Assembly: GCF_036884655.1 (NCBI RefSeq)
Contig: NC_088342.1
Coordinates: 12,072,501 to 12,136,500, forward strand
Reading direction: 5' to 3'
Origin: Musa acuminata AAA Group
Taxonomy: Eukaryota; Streptophyta; Magnoliopsida; Zingiberales; Musaceae
DNA length: 64,000 bases
Shown here: piece by piece, positions 1 through 11,028 of the stretch
How positions within the stretch are numbered: position 1 is the first letter of the stretch
How the letters are laid out: every line of letters starts with the position of its first letter
Notes under the pieces: generated by a model
Databases searched by the model: none
Seen by the model: only the letters and a program-made list of their open reading frames with translations
What the model was told of the DNA's origin: nothing
Translations under genes and position numbers: made by a program

Positions 1-454
1 AGAGGATTAAAAAGTAAGAAAACACTACTGTAATCTCTTTAGAAATTCCCTCCTCCACTTTAAGTTTAGAATTCTGTAAGAGAGGAGTGAGTGCTTGTAA
101 GGGTTGTCTCCTAAACCCATGAAAAAGAGAAGAGGGGTGTAAGAAGGAGGTTGATCTTTGCCTATAAAAGAAGATCGATAGTGGATGCCGATGGCCTCGA
201 CAGAAGAGGAATCGGTAGAGTGGATGTAGGTCATGACAATCGAACCATTATAAAAATTGGCATGTTCTCTGGTTTGCATTTACTTCCTGCTATTTACCTT
301 ATTACAAACTAAATTCCTCCTTCACTATATTTACATACAATTTCAAGTTAACATCTTTATGAAACCGGTTTTATCGAAACGAAACATTTTTTAAGACGTG
401 ATTTTTCCGCTACACTAATTCACCCCCTCTTAGTGTCAACCCCTGATCCTAACA
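1..454 (-). repeat. Partial Sirevirus-like LTR (runs off the window)
   Basis: Reading the minus strand from 454, the sequence begins TGTTAGGATC, then has a 'GACACTAAGAGGGGG' stretch and a 'GTGAATTAGTG' stretch. The same landmarks open the terminal repeats at 6062 and 23013. Further in, a 'GGTTCGATTGTCATGACCTACATCCAC' type segment matches the conserved 'GGTTCGGTCAAAACGACC' part of those LTRs. It is inserted in the reverse transcriptase of the copia element to its right. The rest lies outside the window, so complete element versus solo LTR cannot be decided. An 84-codon open frame at 25-279 lies in this LTR and is not considered a gene. Confidence 0.72.
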
Positions 455-753
455 TCATCAACATAAAGTAAAAGAATAATAAAATCCTTACCAAACCGTT
501 TGATGTATACATAATGATCTGAAGCCATTCTTTTGTATCCATTTTTAGTTATAAATGAATCAAACTTTTTGTACAATTGTCTTGGAGCTTGCTTCACCCC
601 ATACAAGCTCTTCGTCAACTTGCAGACAAAGTTCTCTTTACTTTTGACTTTGAAGCATTCTGGTTGCTCCATATAAATTTCCTCCTCCAAATCACCATGA
701 AGGAAAGCTGCCTTCAGATATAGCTGCTCAACCTTCAAGTCCTGGCTAGCATC
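455..753 (-). pseudogene. Copia RT, downstream part (element A), interrupted at the YVDD motif
   Basis: The translated minus strand shows the copia RT landmarks AFLHGDLEEEIYMEQPE, LTKSLYGVKQAPRQ and LLLYVDD. The open frame (436-738) runs past YVDD for five codons that come from the LTR inserted at 454, then stops. The fragment lacks the RT C-terminus and RNase H. Its upstream continuation lies about 6.9 kb away, at 7674-7904, on the other side of element 1. Confidence 0.85.
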
Positions 754-2277
754 TGTTTGGATCAGAGCGGCACTAAGAGAGGGGGGTGAATTAGTGCAGC
801 GGATTAAAACTTCGGTTTTGAAGAAATCTTTCGTACGATGAAAAGCAATATCAATGGAAACCGATTTTAGAAGCTTGATAACTTAGAAACGAATGGAAGC
901 ATAGTAACTAAGTAGAGAAGTTTGCAGTATGTAAATGGCAAGAGTAGGATGCAAACCAGATAACACAGTAGTTTTTAAAGTGGTTCGGTCAAAACGACCT
1001 TCATCCACTTGCGAAGCCTTCTTCGAAGAGGCTTCCAACTTCCACTAGCAAATTTCTTGTAGGGGAAGGACTAATACCCCTCTTACAACCTTTACAAGTG
1101 GTTCACACTCTTACAATTCTTTTCAACAAGATGGGAGGAGGTGAACACTTAGGCAATATGAAAAACAAGGCTTGCAAAGACTATTCTAAGGCTCTTAACT
1201 CAAACTATTGTTTTTCAAAAGGTTGTGATCTCAACTGAGATTTGAGGGGTATTTATAGGCCTCAAGAGGATTCAAATTTGGGCTCCAAAATTTGAATTCT
1301 CTTTGGTTCCCGATGCTGGCAGTGCCACCGCCCAGCCAAGCGGTGCCACCGCCCAACCCAGGCGGTGCCACCGCCTACACTATTTCGGCTCACTGGTTGG
1401 GCTCCAAAATTGGCCTAAACCAGTCCGAACTAGAGCCCAATTGGCCCCTACTTGGTTTATAGGATTAACACCTAATCCTAACCCTAAGTAACGTGCTAAC
1501 TACTAATTTAAAGATATTTTCTAAGCTATTACAAAGTCCGTAAGTCAAGACTTCTTCCGGCGAGCTTCCGGCGAACTTCCGACGGTTTTCCGATAAACTC
1601 TCGGAAACCATTCTGCGGACTCCCGGCAAGCTCCTAGACTTCACGATTTGGTCTTGGCGAGTTCCAACGAGCTTCTTCGGCAAGCTCCGATCTTTCTCGG
1701 TGAGCTCCGCGAACTTCCAACGAACTTTCCGACGAGCTTCCGAAAAACCCTTCGGCAAGCTCCCTTACTCATTCTCGGCTAGTTCTGACAACATTCCCGA
1801 CGAACCTTCAGACTTCCGTCGAACTCTCGAACTTGCAACAAATCCTTCGTGCTTGACTTCGGCACTTTGTTTCGCTTTATGTCTTTATCGTTATCATAGT
1901 TAATCCTGCACACACAAGCCAAAACTCTACTCCGATCTAGACAATTATTACAATGTGAATTATGTTGCCCGGCACGTCATTGGTTGGTGCTTCGTCATAT
2001 TCTTCAGCGCATCGTCCTCTCTTGCGGCTTGTTGCCCAATCAGTGGTTGACCTCCGCAACCCTGATATCCTTGGTGCAATCCCACTCTCCTTGGCCCGAT
2101 GCTCGACGTCCGAAGCCTTCTGCCGTCCAATATCCTGACGTGATCTTCTCCGGTGCAACGTCAATTCGTCCTGCGTCAACTGTCTAATCCTGATCGAGTA
2201 GACCTGCATCACTCAAAATGCAGTTAAACATCTAAACACAATCAATTAGTTTCATCATCAAAATCCAAGATTCAACA
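754..2277 (-). repeat. Element 1 3' LTR (1524 bp)
   Basis: On the minus strand it begins TGTTGAATC at 2277 and ends CCAAACA at 754. A minus-strand TATA-like CCTATAAATACC lies at about 1248-1260, in the position expected for the LTR promoter. A GC-rich cluster at 1315-1375 has three copies of the GGTGCCACCGCC motif, which forms the 7-bp-arm palindrome GGCGGTG-C-CACCGCC in its best copy. It is 83 bp shorter than the partner LTR because that cluster has fewer copies. Confidence 0.92.
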
Positions 2278-2291
2278 ATCTCCCCCTTTTT
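2278..2291 (-). other. Polypurine tract of element 1
   Basis: On the minus strand a CAAAAAGGGGGAGAT stretch lies directly upstream of the 3' LTR start at 2277. It fits the second-strand primer of LTR retroelements. Confidence 0.85.
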
Positions 2292-5066
2292 GATGATGAC
2301 AACTAATTGATGACTAACAGAGTTAACCTTAACTTCTCAGAGTTTAACCAAACTCCCCCTATCAATATGCCATTGATACAACACTTGGATTATCCCAAAT
2401 CCAAGTAACATTCATCACATGTTCTGATAAACATTTAAACCATCATGCAAATATATAAAATATTCAATTCAATGCATTAAGTCATCAATATACTTCTCCC
2501 CCTATGTCATCAACAAAAAGGAGAAGTAGCTCTAGCTATTTTAAAAGATATGCAAGTTTTTGCAACATAAAGCTAGATTTTCATCACAACATATAAGCAC
2601 AAAAGTATAGCAAGATTCTTAAGTTCAATCATGGCAATTCAACACTTGCTTCTTATGCAAGATTGCACTTTGCTTTTCTTTGCATGTTCTCACTAGCAAA
2701 AGCTTTCTTCCCTTTGTTTTTGTCGAAAAGAAGGGAAGAGTATAAGCTAACCAACATTTGCCTTGAGCTAGCAATCTTTCTCCCCCTATGTCATTGCCGA
2801 AAAGGAGAGGAACCAATGATTTAGACTTTTACATAAATTATAAATTTACATCAATCAATATTTCAATCATCACATGATACATACAAGACAAAAATGTAAA
2901 GAAATAATTTCATGAAGGATATCAATGTGAAAATTCACTAAGGATCATATGATACAATCGCAAATCATGATATCATTATGCGATACATCATGAGATGATA
3001 ATTTATCATATCAATGAAAGATATCAATTGTTAAACATGATATGATAATAGTCTCAAAAATTTTAATTTACGATACATGTGATACATTGCGATACACTAA
3101 AAAATTTAATGCGATGCTTTTAAGGATATCAACCTATTTTTGATACAAAGCATAGCAAGAGCAATTTTGTTGCAAGTTTCCTAAGTTTTGCACTTTTTGC
3201 TTCTTTCGATAGGCAAGATCTTTCTTCTCTTTTTGAGAAGTGCAAGCTTGCAAGTTTTACTTAGCATGCTAGGAACTTTACTTTCATTTTCAATGCACAA
3301 GCTAGCAAAACCTTCTCCCCCTTTATCAAAGTCAAAAAGAAAATGAGGACTCAATGGCTAAAAATTTCAACCATTCAACAAGCTAAATATGCAAAGAATT
3401 CATGAAATATATCAATAAGGATCAATTCATGAATACCAAAGATATGATTCATGGTTCATTAAAATTCTTCTTAACAAGTTCACGATCAAGATTCATATAA
3501 TTCATAATAAAGCAAATTGTTATATTATGAAATATATGATTTCAAGGTTCATGATTCATTTGAAAAGATATAGCACAAAGAGCAACTTGAAACATTCTTA
3601 TCAAGATCACATTTGCAACTCTTTCTCCCCCTTTATCATTGGCAAAAGGAAAGGAAGATTCAAGTCATGAATATCAAAATAATAATTTTATCATGAATAA
3701 ATTCATCATTGCGTGCATCATTATCGTACATTAAAGTATTGCATACATAATACCAAATCATCATATATATTTTTAAAACATATAAACTCATCATTATATG
3801 CATGATTCCAAATCATCATTCATATTATTTTAATCATTGTTTCAATCATCACTATAACTCATCATACACAAAATGTAAAATCATCTAACATGATACAAAC
3901 ATTTATTTTCAAAATATTTATCACTATTTTCATGTATGATAATAAAGTATTCATGATACACATTATATGCATATTTTATCACAATAAAAAGCAATTGAAT
4001 GCATAATTTCAAATCATAAATGTTTCAAATCATGATGGTATTAACTTGTCAAATTTCATCCTACCATTCATGATCATAACTTTTCATTTGTATGCATCAA
4101 AATAATATCAAGAGTATTTCATGCATAATTTTATATCACCACATAAGGAATATCAAGAAGAAAGTAATTGGGTGATGCGATAAACATTTCATGAATACAA
4201 GGAATTGCATAAAAATCATATCATAAAAGATTAGAATATGTGAATACCAATAGGCATGATTTCTTTTTGAAAAACCTACTCATAAATAATCAAAAGAAAA
4301 TCTTAAGAGATCGATTAATGAAAAAATCTTGATTCATAATAAATCTTAATTTGTAAATATTACGGAATCAAGATCATGAATTTGGATAAAACTCATTTAA
4401 ATTCAAGTCGTCCAAATCATCAAAATCTCAACATTTCTTTCAAGAGATTCAAAATGGCATAAATAAGTTTATTGGTCTCTTAGGTAGAAATCAATAAGAT
4501 AGAGAAAAAGAAATTTTTTAATAAAAAATTCTTTCCTCCTTTTGTTTTAACTTATTGATTGATTCCATACATGCATGCCCCCTTTTTTTTTCTTTTGTTT
4601 TTTTTTAAATCCATGCATCATCGTTTAAAACGAAAAGATAAAAAATCATAAAAAAAAAGTGCAACACAAAAAAAAATATTTCAACTCATTACTTCAAGTC
4701 AAACATGATTTCATTTAATCAAAATTGAATAACTTCAAGACCAATAAATCATCATGTATAACAATCATCAAGTATGATACAAACTTTTCAAAACATTTAT
4801 CATGATAAGGCATATAAGCCAAATAAACTATTAAATATAAAGCATATTCATCAATGATGGTTTCATTGGGCATAAGACATTTTCAAACAAAATCATTTTG
4901 TTATTTGTTGTAGTCATACATTTTTCTTTTTAGGTGAATCTATCTTTTCATGCTTAAATTTTTTAATTTTTCAAAGATGCTAGAAAGAAAAACATGATAT
5001 AATTTTTGAAAAAACAATTTTTTATTTCCTATTCCTACTATCTAAATTAAGCACTCATGAAAAACT
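2292..5066 (-). other. Element 1 non-coding internal region with repeated purine tracts
   Basis: This 2.8-kb AT-rich stretch has no credible reading frame. On the minus strand the purine-tract core AGGGGGAG recurs at about 2352, 2494, 2777, 3313 and 3622, each time followed by a TGACATAGGGGG- or GATAAAGGGGG-like context. Arrays of extra PPTs upstream of the 3' LTR are described for Sireviruses. Around 2900-4250 the sequence is full of short ATCATGAT- and GATATCA-type words and looks like low-complexity drift. Confidence 0.7.
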
Positions 5067-6011
5067 TTAAGTAATTTCAAAATAATTCAAGAGAGTTGAG
5101 TTACTTACCTTATAGTCGAAGCTCGTCAAAGCCCAATTCGTCGTTTCACCTTTGGAAGTTCTTGATTCATCCTCGGGTGCCTTCCTTTTCTTTGGCCTCT
5201 TCCTCCGTTCAAGTTCATTGTTTATTTTAGATTTTTGTTTAATGAACTTATTAAGAGTTAGTGTTCGAAGTTCAAGTTCATCATTGTCCTCATCACTTGA
5301 GTCGTCGCTCAAGTGGTATTCATTTGTCCGGAGTTCCAAATCCTTCCTATTCTTTGGAAGGTGGTTCAAGTGTTTATTGTGTTCATCATGTGCATTGCGC
5401 ACCATTTCATATGTCATCAATGAGCCGATAAGTTCTTCAAGTGGAAAAATATTTAAATCTTTTGTTTCTTGTATTGCCGTTACTTTTGATTCCCAAGCTT
5501 TAGAAAGTGATCGTAAAACTTTACTAACAAGTTCAAAATTTGAGAAACATTTGCCAAGAGCTTGTAAACCATTGATGACATCCGTAAAATGGGTGTACAT
5601 GTCAACAATGGTTTCGCTCGGTTTCATTCGAAAAAGCTCGAAATCATGCATTAAAATGTTAACTTTCGAGTCTTTGACTCTACTAGTTCCCTCGTGCGTG
5701 ATTTCAAGTGTTCGCCAAATATCAAAAGCCGTTTCGCACATAGAAATCCGATTGAACTCATTTTTGTCCAAAGCGCAATATAAGGCATTCATAGCCTTTG
5801 CGTTTAAACAAAAATACTTCTTCTCCAAATCCGACCATTTGTTCATCGGTTTAGAGGGAAGTTGAAAACCATTTTCAACGATATTCTACAAATCCAAATT
5901 TATAGAAATCAAGAAAACTCTTATTCGAGTTTTCCAATAAGTGTAGTCCAATCCGTTAAACAACGGTGGACGAAAAACCGATAAGCCCTCTTGAAAGCCA
6001 TGAAGAGCCAT
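5067..6011 (-). pseudogene. Element 1 gag (UBN2-type) with one in-frame stop, no zinc knuckle
   Basis: The ATG at 6011-6009 opens a frame with the Sirevirus/copia gag N-terminus (FRPPLFNGLDYTYWKTR). It is broken by a TAG near 5887 and then open from 5846 to 5067. Landmarks are the UBN2-type block with FDIWRTLEITHEGTSRVK, LRSLSKAWESKVTAI and PLEELIGSLMTYEM, then an acidic Ser/Asp stretch and a Lys/Arg-rich tail. The CCHC knuckle present in element 2 gag is missing, so the C-terminus was shortened. Near the end the sequence AAG|GTAAGT (junction 5109/5108) is an excellent plant 5' splice site. Gag would form the cytoplasmic virus-like particle. In this copy it is probably dead. Confidence 0.82.
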
Positions 6012-6046
6012 TTCTCTCGGGTGTAGATCCGAAATAAGAAATACCA

Positions 6047-6060
6047 GGCTCTGATACCAA
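6047..6060 (-). other. Primer binding site of element 1 (initiator Met tRNA)
   Basis: The minus strand reads TTGGTATCAGAGCC, one base inside the 5' LTR end at 6062. This is the usual plant copia site complementary to the 3' end of initiator methionine tRNA, and it fixes the element's orientation. Confidence 0.92.
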
Positions 6061-6061
6061 T

Positions 6062-7668
6062 TGTTAGGATCGGAGCGGCACTAAGAGGGGGGGGTGAATT
6101 AGTGCAGCGGATTAAAACTTCGGTTTTGAAGAAATCTTTCGTACGATGAAAAGCAATATCAATGGAAACCGATTTTAGAAGCTTGATAACTTAGAAACGA
6201 ATGGAAGCATAGTAACTAAGTAGAGAAGTTTGCAGTATGTAAATGACAAGAGTAGGATGCAAACCAGATAACACAGTAGTTTTTAAAGTGGTTCGGTCAA
6301 AACGACCTACATCCACTTGCGAAGCCTTCTTCGAAGAGGCTTCCAACTTCCACTAGCAAATTTCTTGTAGGGGAAGGACTAATACCCCTCTTACAACCTT
6401 TACAAGTGGTTCACACTCTTACAATTCTTTTCAACAAGATGGGAGGAGGTGAACACTTAGGCAATATGAAAAACAAGGCTTGCAAAGACTATTCTAAGTC
6501 TCTTAACTCAAACTATTGTTTTTCAAAAGGTTGTGATCTCAACTGAGATTTGAGGGGTATTTATAGGCCTCAAGAGGATTCAAATTTGGGCTCCAAAATT
6601 TGAATTCTCTTTGGTTCCCGATGTTGGCGGTGCCACCGCCCAGCCAAGCGGTGCCACCGCCTAGCTCTCGGGTGCTGGGCGGTGCCACCGCCCAGCCCAA
6701 GCGATGCCACCCCCTGACTCTCGGGTGCTAGGCGGTGCCACCGCCAAATCTGGCGGTGCCACCGCCTACACTATTTCAGCTCACTGATTGGGCTCCAAAA
6801 TTGGCCTAAACCAGTCCGAACTAGAGCCCAATTGGCCCCTACTTGGTTTATAGGATTAACACCTAATCCTAACCCTAAGTAACGTGCTATCTACGAATTT
6901 AAAGATATTTTCTAAGCTATTACAAAGTCCGTAAGTCAAGACTTCTTCCAGCGAGCTTCCGGCGAACTTCCGACGGTTTTTCGATAAACTCTCAGAAATC
7001 ATTCTACGGACTCCCGGCAAGCTCCTAGACTTCACGATTTGGTCTTGGCAAGTTCCAACCAGCTTCTTCGGCAAGCTCCGATCTTTCTCGGTGAGCTCCG
7101 CGAACTTCCAACGAACTTTCCGACGAGCTTCCGAAAAACCGTTCGGCAAGCTCCCTTACTCATTCTCGGTTAGTTCCAACAGCATTCCCGACGAACCTTC
7201 GGACTTCCGTCGAACTCTCGAACTTGCAACAAATCCTTCGTGCTTGACTTTGGCACTTTGTTTCGCTTTATGTCTTCATTGTTATCATAGTTAATCCTGC
7301 ACACATAAGCCAAAACTCTACTCCGATCTAGACAATTATTACAATGCAAATTATGTTGCCCGGCACGTCATTGGTTGGTGCTTCGTCAGATTCTTCAGCG
7401 CATCGTCCTCTCTTGCAGCTTGTTGCCCAATCAGTGGTTGGCCTCCGCAACCCTGATATCCTTGGTGCAATCCCGCTCTCCTTGGCCCGATGCCCGACGT
7501 CCGAAGCCTTCTGTCGTCCAATATCCTGACGTGATCTTCTCCAGTGCAACGTCAATTCGTCCTGCGTCAACTGTCTAATCCTGATCGAGTAGACCTGCAT
7601 CACTCAAAATACAGTTAAATATCTAAACACAATCAATTAGTTTCATCATCAAAATCCGAGATTCAACA
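6062..7668 (-). repeat. Element 1 5' LTR (1607 bp)
   Basis: It starts TGTTGAATC at 7668 on the minus strand and ends CCTAACA at 6062. It matches 754-2277 along its length, including the TATA-like block at about 6553-6565. The main difference is in the palindrome cluster at 6626-6765, which here carries about six GGTGCCACCGCC-type copies (one degenerate) separated by CTCTCGGGTGCTGGG-like spacers. Confidence 0.92.
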
Positions 7669-7673
7669 GCATC

Positions 7674-9520
7674 AATACCAAGAGCAATACGAATAGAAGA
7701 CATATTAACAACAAGAGAAAAAATCTCTTCAAAGTCAATACATTTCTTTTGACCAAAGACTTTCACAATCAATCTAGCTTTGTACTTTGGTTTAGAATAA
7801 TATTCTTGAGACTTCAACCTAAAAACCCACTTGTTCTTCAAAGCCTTCATTCCTTTTGGTAGTTGCACTAAATCATATATGTGGTTCTTCTGTAGAGTAT
7901 CCATCTCTTCCTACAGAGCAATTAACCTTTTTTTTTTCTGCTCATTTTTAACTGCTTCATGGTAATTCTCTGGTTAATTTGTATTAGTAAGAATCATATA
8001 CTCATCTGTAGAGTATCTTCTGGAAGGTTGACGTTGTCTAGAAGATCTTCTCAATTGAGGTTTTACGGGAAGTTGCTCTCTAACTTCTTCTTGCTCAATA
8101 TGTCCTATATGTATATCAACATCGGGCTCTACACCATCTTCCTGCACATCTCCCCCATCATCCTGATATACTAAAGGAGTAATTGGGTCACAATATGCTA
8201 ATCCTTCTATAGAAATCTTGGTTGGTGCCTTCTTCTTCAAATCCTCAAAGGTTTGATTCTCAATGAAGACCACATCTTTGCTTTTAAACACATTCTGCTT
8301 TTCTGGATCTCAAAGCCTATAATCAAACTGATCATATGAGTAGCCAAGAAAAATACATTCTTTAGTCTTACCATCTAGCTTGGACCTCTCATTGTTTGAA
8401 ACATGTGCAAATGCACGACAACCAAATACTCTCAAATGCCTATAAGAAATATTTTTTCCTTGACCATACATGCTTTGCAACATCACATCTAGGTCTATAC
8501 ATTGTGACAAATTGATCACATCAATTGTAGTCCTCAAAACCTCATCCCAAAACTTTTTGGGTAGCTTAGCCTGTAAAAGCATACATCTGATCTTTTCTAT
8601 GATGGTGCGATTCATCCTCTCTACAATAGTATTATGCTGAGGTGTACTAGGAACTATCATATCATGTTATATACCATGTGACCTACAATAATCATTAAAT
8701 AATCCTGTGTACTCACCACCATTATATGATTTTATGCATTTCAATTGCCTTTTTGTCTCCCTTTCAACTCTAGCATAAAACTTTTTGAAGACATTAATAA
8801 TATGATCTTTGGTCTTCATAGCATAGGCCTAAACTTTTCTAAAAAAATCATCTATAAAAATAATAAAATAAAGTGTACCATTGATGCCAGGAATATTAAC
8901 GGATCCATCAAGAGTTTTTGTTCTCAAAAGACCATTTACATCTGTATAAACATGGTCTAAGGTATGTATTTTTCTATATAAATTAGGACTAGCAAATGGA
9001 ACTCTATATTGTTTACTAGCCAATTAATTAATATAATGGTTTAGAAGTGTACCTTTGAGGTCTGGCAATACCTCTCTCTTGGAAAGAGCTTGCAGCCCCT
9101 TCTCGGTCACGTGTCCCAATTGCCTATGCCACAACTTCATACTGAAGTCTTTCTCTGTAGCATTTAACTGCTCACCACAAGCTTTGACTTACAACCTATA
9201 TAAGGTGTGACATTTCTTTCCACTAGCTATAACAAAAGAACCCTTATTGAGCTTCCATTACCCTTTGTGAAATCTGCTATCATAGTCTTTATCATCTAGC
9301 CTTCTAACTGAAATTAAATTTAGCCTCAAGTCAACCACATGTCTCACATCCTGTACCAACTTGCAACTAAGGTTGGTATTTATATGGATATCACCCATGC
9401 CAATGATGTTTATTATGCCATAATTGCCCATCTTGACAACACCAAAATTTTCAAACTTGTAGGTAGCAAAGAACTCCCTCTATGGTGTAGCATGATAAGA
9501 AGCACCTGTGTCAATCACCT
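7674..9520 (-). pseudogene. Copia pol of element A: protease, integrase, first part of RT
   Basis: In minus-strand order: the protease active site VIDTGAS (near 9502-9516), followed soon by a stop. Then the GAG-pre-integrase block WHRQLGHVTEKGLQ (about 9080-9140), the integrase core (8829-9023, HTLDHVYTDVNG and IDDFFRKV), and the integrase C-part (8310-8660, TPQHNTIVERMNRTI, LRVFGCRAFAHV, FLGYSYDQFDYRL). Next is the linker (7974-8291, RRSSRQRQPSRRY), then RT up to MSSIRIALGIDA (7674-7904). Several frameshifts and stops separate the pieces. The RT resumes at 753. Normal function would be processing, integration and reverse transcription of the element. Here it is a relic. Confidence 0.87.
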
Positions 9521-10430
9521 ACTCAAGATCCTGACACACACAAGAGAAAATATCATCAAAAGGAGACAATCAAATAATCACCACATTGCATTGTAGCTAT
9601 AGTATTATCTGTTGATTCTGTAGACTCTTCTTCTTTTCCCTTTTTCTTGCTCTTCTTAGGTTGCTTGCATTGGTTTTTGTAATGTCCTTTCTCACCACAA
9701 TTATAGCAAACAATATCTTTTTTTGATATTGACTTGCTTCTACCCATGCATGAACTACTTCTATCCTTGGACTTTGACCTTCCTTTGTTCTCTCAAACAA
9801 GTGCCTATGAATCATTCTAAGATGTTACTGAGTTCTTTCTTCTCAACTTCTTATTCAACAAACTATTTGTTACTTGACTCATGTTGACAACACTATATGA
9901 CGCAAAATTACTAAGGGAAACCACTAGTGTCTCCCAACTTTTTAGTAATGAACTAAGAAGTAACAATGCCCGCAACTCATTATCAAGAAACATTTTTATA
10001 AAAGATAACTAGTTTGTGATACTCTACATTTCATTCAAATGCTCAACAATAGAAGCACTCTCTTTATATTTCAGGTTCACAAGTTTTCTGATCAAAAAAG
10101 CTTTGTGGCTAGCTGTTTTTCTTTCATAGAGACCTTCCAACTTTTTTCAAAGAGAATATGCAGAACTTTCAATAGAAGCATGGTGAAAGACACTATCATC
10201 GAGCCATTGCCGAATAAACCTGACTATTTTTCGATCTAACCTCTTTCACTCATTATCTGTCATAGTTGTGGGCTTTGCACTATCCTCCTACAAAGGTCCA
10301 TACAAGTCTTTGTAATATAAGAGATCTTTCATTCTTGATTTTCATATTATCCAATTATTTCTATTCAAACTAATCATGTGAGAAATACTACTGGCCTCCA
10401 TATTCAAACACAAAAAATAAATCACCAAAG
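9521..10430 (-). pseudogene. Copia gag of element A with CCHC zinc knuckle
   Basis: A knuckle CYNCGEKGHYKNQC is encoded at about 9665-9715, followed by a Lys-rich stretch. Upstream the minus strand carries a decayed gag frame to about 10330 with several stops. The knuckle would bind the element RNA. The frame is open only over 9556-9747. Confidence 0.7.
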
Positions 10431-10448
10431 CCCTATTCTGATACTAGT

Positions 10449-11028
10449 TGATGGGATATAAAAAGAGAAACAAACTTTTGTATATGAACAAATACTAGCA
10501 GACCATAACACGTACTTGAATTAAATGAAAATTACAATCAAATAGAACACCAAAATTTACGTGGAAAACCCCTCCACCGTGAAGGGTAAAAACCATGGGG
10601 CAAACTAGAGATAATCCATTATAAGAATAATGAATATACAAATATCAGTCTTTTGACCAAAACCTAAGCAACAATCTCAAGAGAATAACTGGGATACAAG
10701 GATTACATCACTATACATAATATCTAAATTCTCCCCAAGTATTCACAGCAAGAATCTACTATAGATCTGATCTAACCTAAGATGATAACACTACCTAGAT
10801 GATATAGAACAGTTTCTCTATGTTATTCTTATCTTCTTCCCTTTCCTTCTCTTGTTTTTCTTCCCTTTTCTCCTCTTTTTTTGAATCAAGTTGCTGTTGC
10901 AATTTTCTGCCATTGCTACTGTAGTTTTCTCTCTATTTTCACAGCCACGACACCCCCCTTATTAGATCTAGGATTAGGTGAAAAGAGGGGTGGGCTATAG
11001 GCTGAACTCATGGGCTGTTAGCGCAACA
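10449..11028 (-). repeat. 5' LTR of copia element A, with decayed primer site
   Basis: The plus strand runs TGATGGGATATAAAAAGAG (10449) to GCGCAACA (11028), giving TG...CA ends. Just outside, the minus strand at 10447-10434 reads TAGTATCAGAATAG, a mutated initiator-Met-tRNA site. The GTGGAAAACCCC block at about 10560 is typical of this copia LTR type. The right boundary is inferred from the terminal CA. Confidence 0.65.

Larger units (their letters stand above)
754..7668 (-). mobile_element. Element 1: complete Sirevirus-like, gag-only LTR retrotransposon
   Basis: The element is delimited by TG...CA termini (TGTTTGG at 754, ATTCAACA ending at 7668) and by a 5-bp target duplication, gcatc, at 749-753 and 7669-7673. 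The two LTRs (754-2277 and 6062-7668) are nearly identical by eye. A primer binding site abuts the right LTR and a purine tract abuts the left LTR, so the element reads on the minus strand. The 3.8-kb internal region holds only a broken gag. No protease, integrase, RT or RNase H frame is visible, so the element is non-autonomous. Several extra purine tracts downstream of gag and GC-rich palindromes in the LTRs fit the Sirevirus lineage. Confidence 0.92.
455..11028 (-). mobile_element. Decayed Tork-like Ty1/copia element A, split by a nested insertion
   Basis: Pieces run in order on the minus strand: LTR (10449-11028), gag with a CCHC knuckle, protease, GAG-pre-integrase, integrase, then the first part of reverse transcriptase up to 7674. 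The rest of RT resumes at 753 and stops at 455. The break at 753/7669 is exactly filled by element 1, whose 5-bp target duplication is gcatc. The 3' end of A is outside or beyond the LTR inserted at 454. All coding parts carry stops and frameshifts. The Tork-type assignment rests on the residues around 'FLHGDLEEEIYM' and 'CYNCGEKGHYKNQC' and is an inference by eye. Confidence 0.8.

Noticed and set aside
5152..5865. 237-codon plus-strand frame
   Set aside because: Ser/Phe/Leu-rich antisense of the element 1 gag frame.
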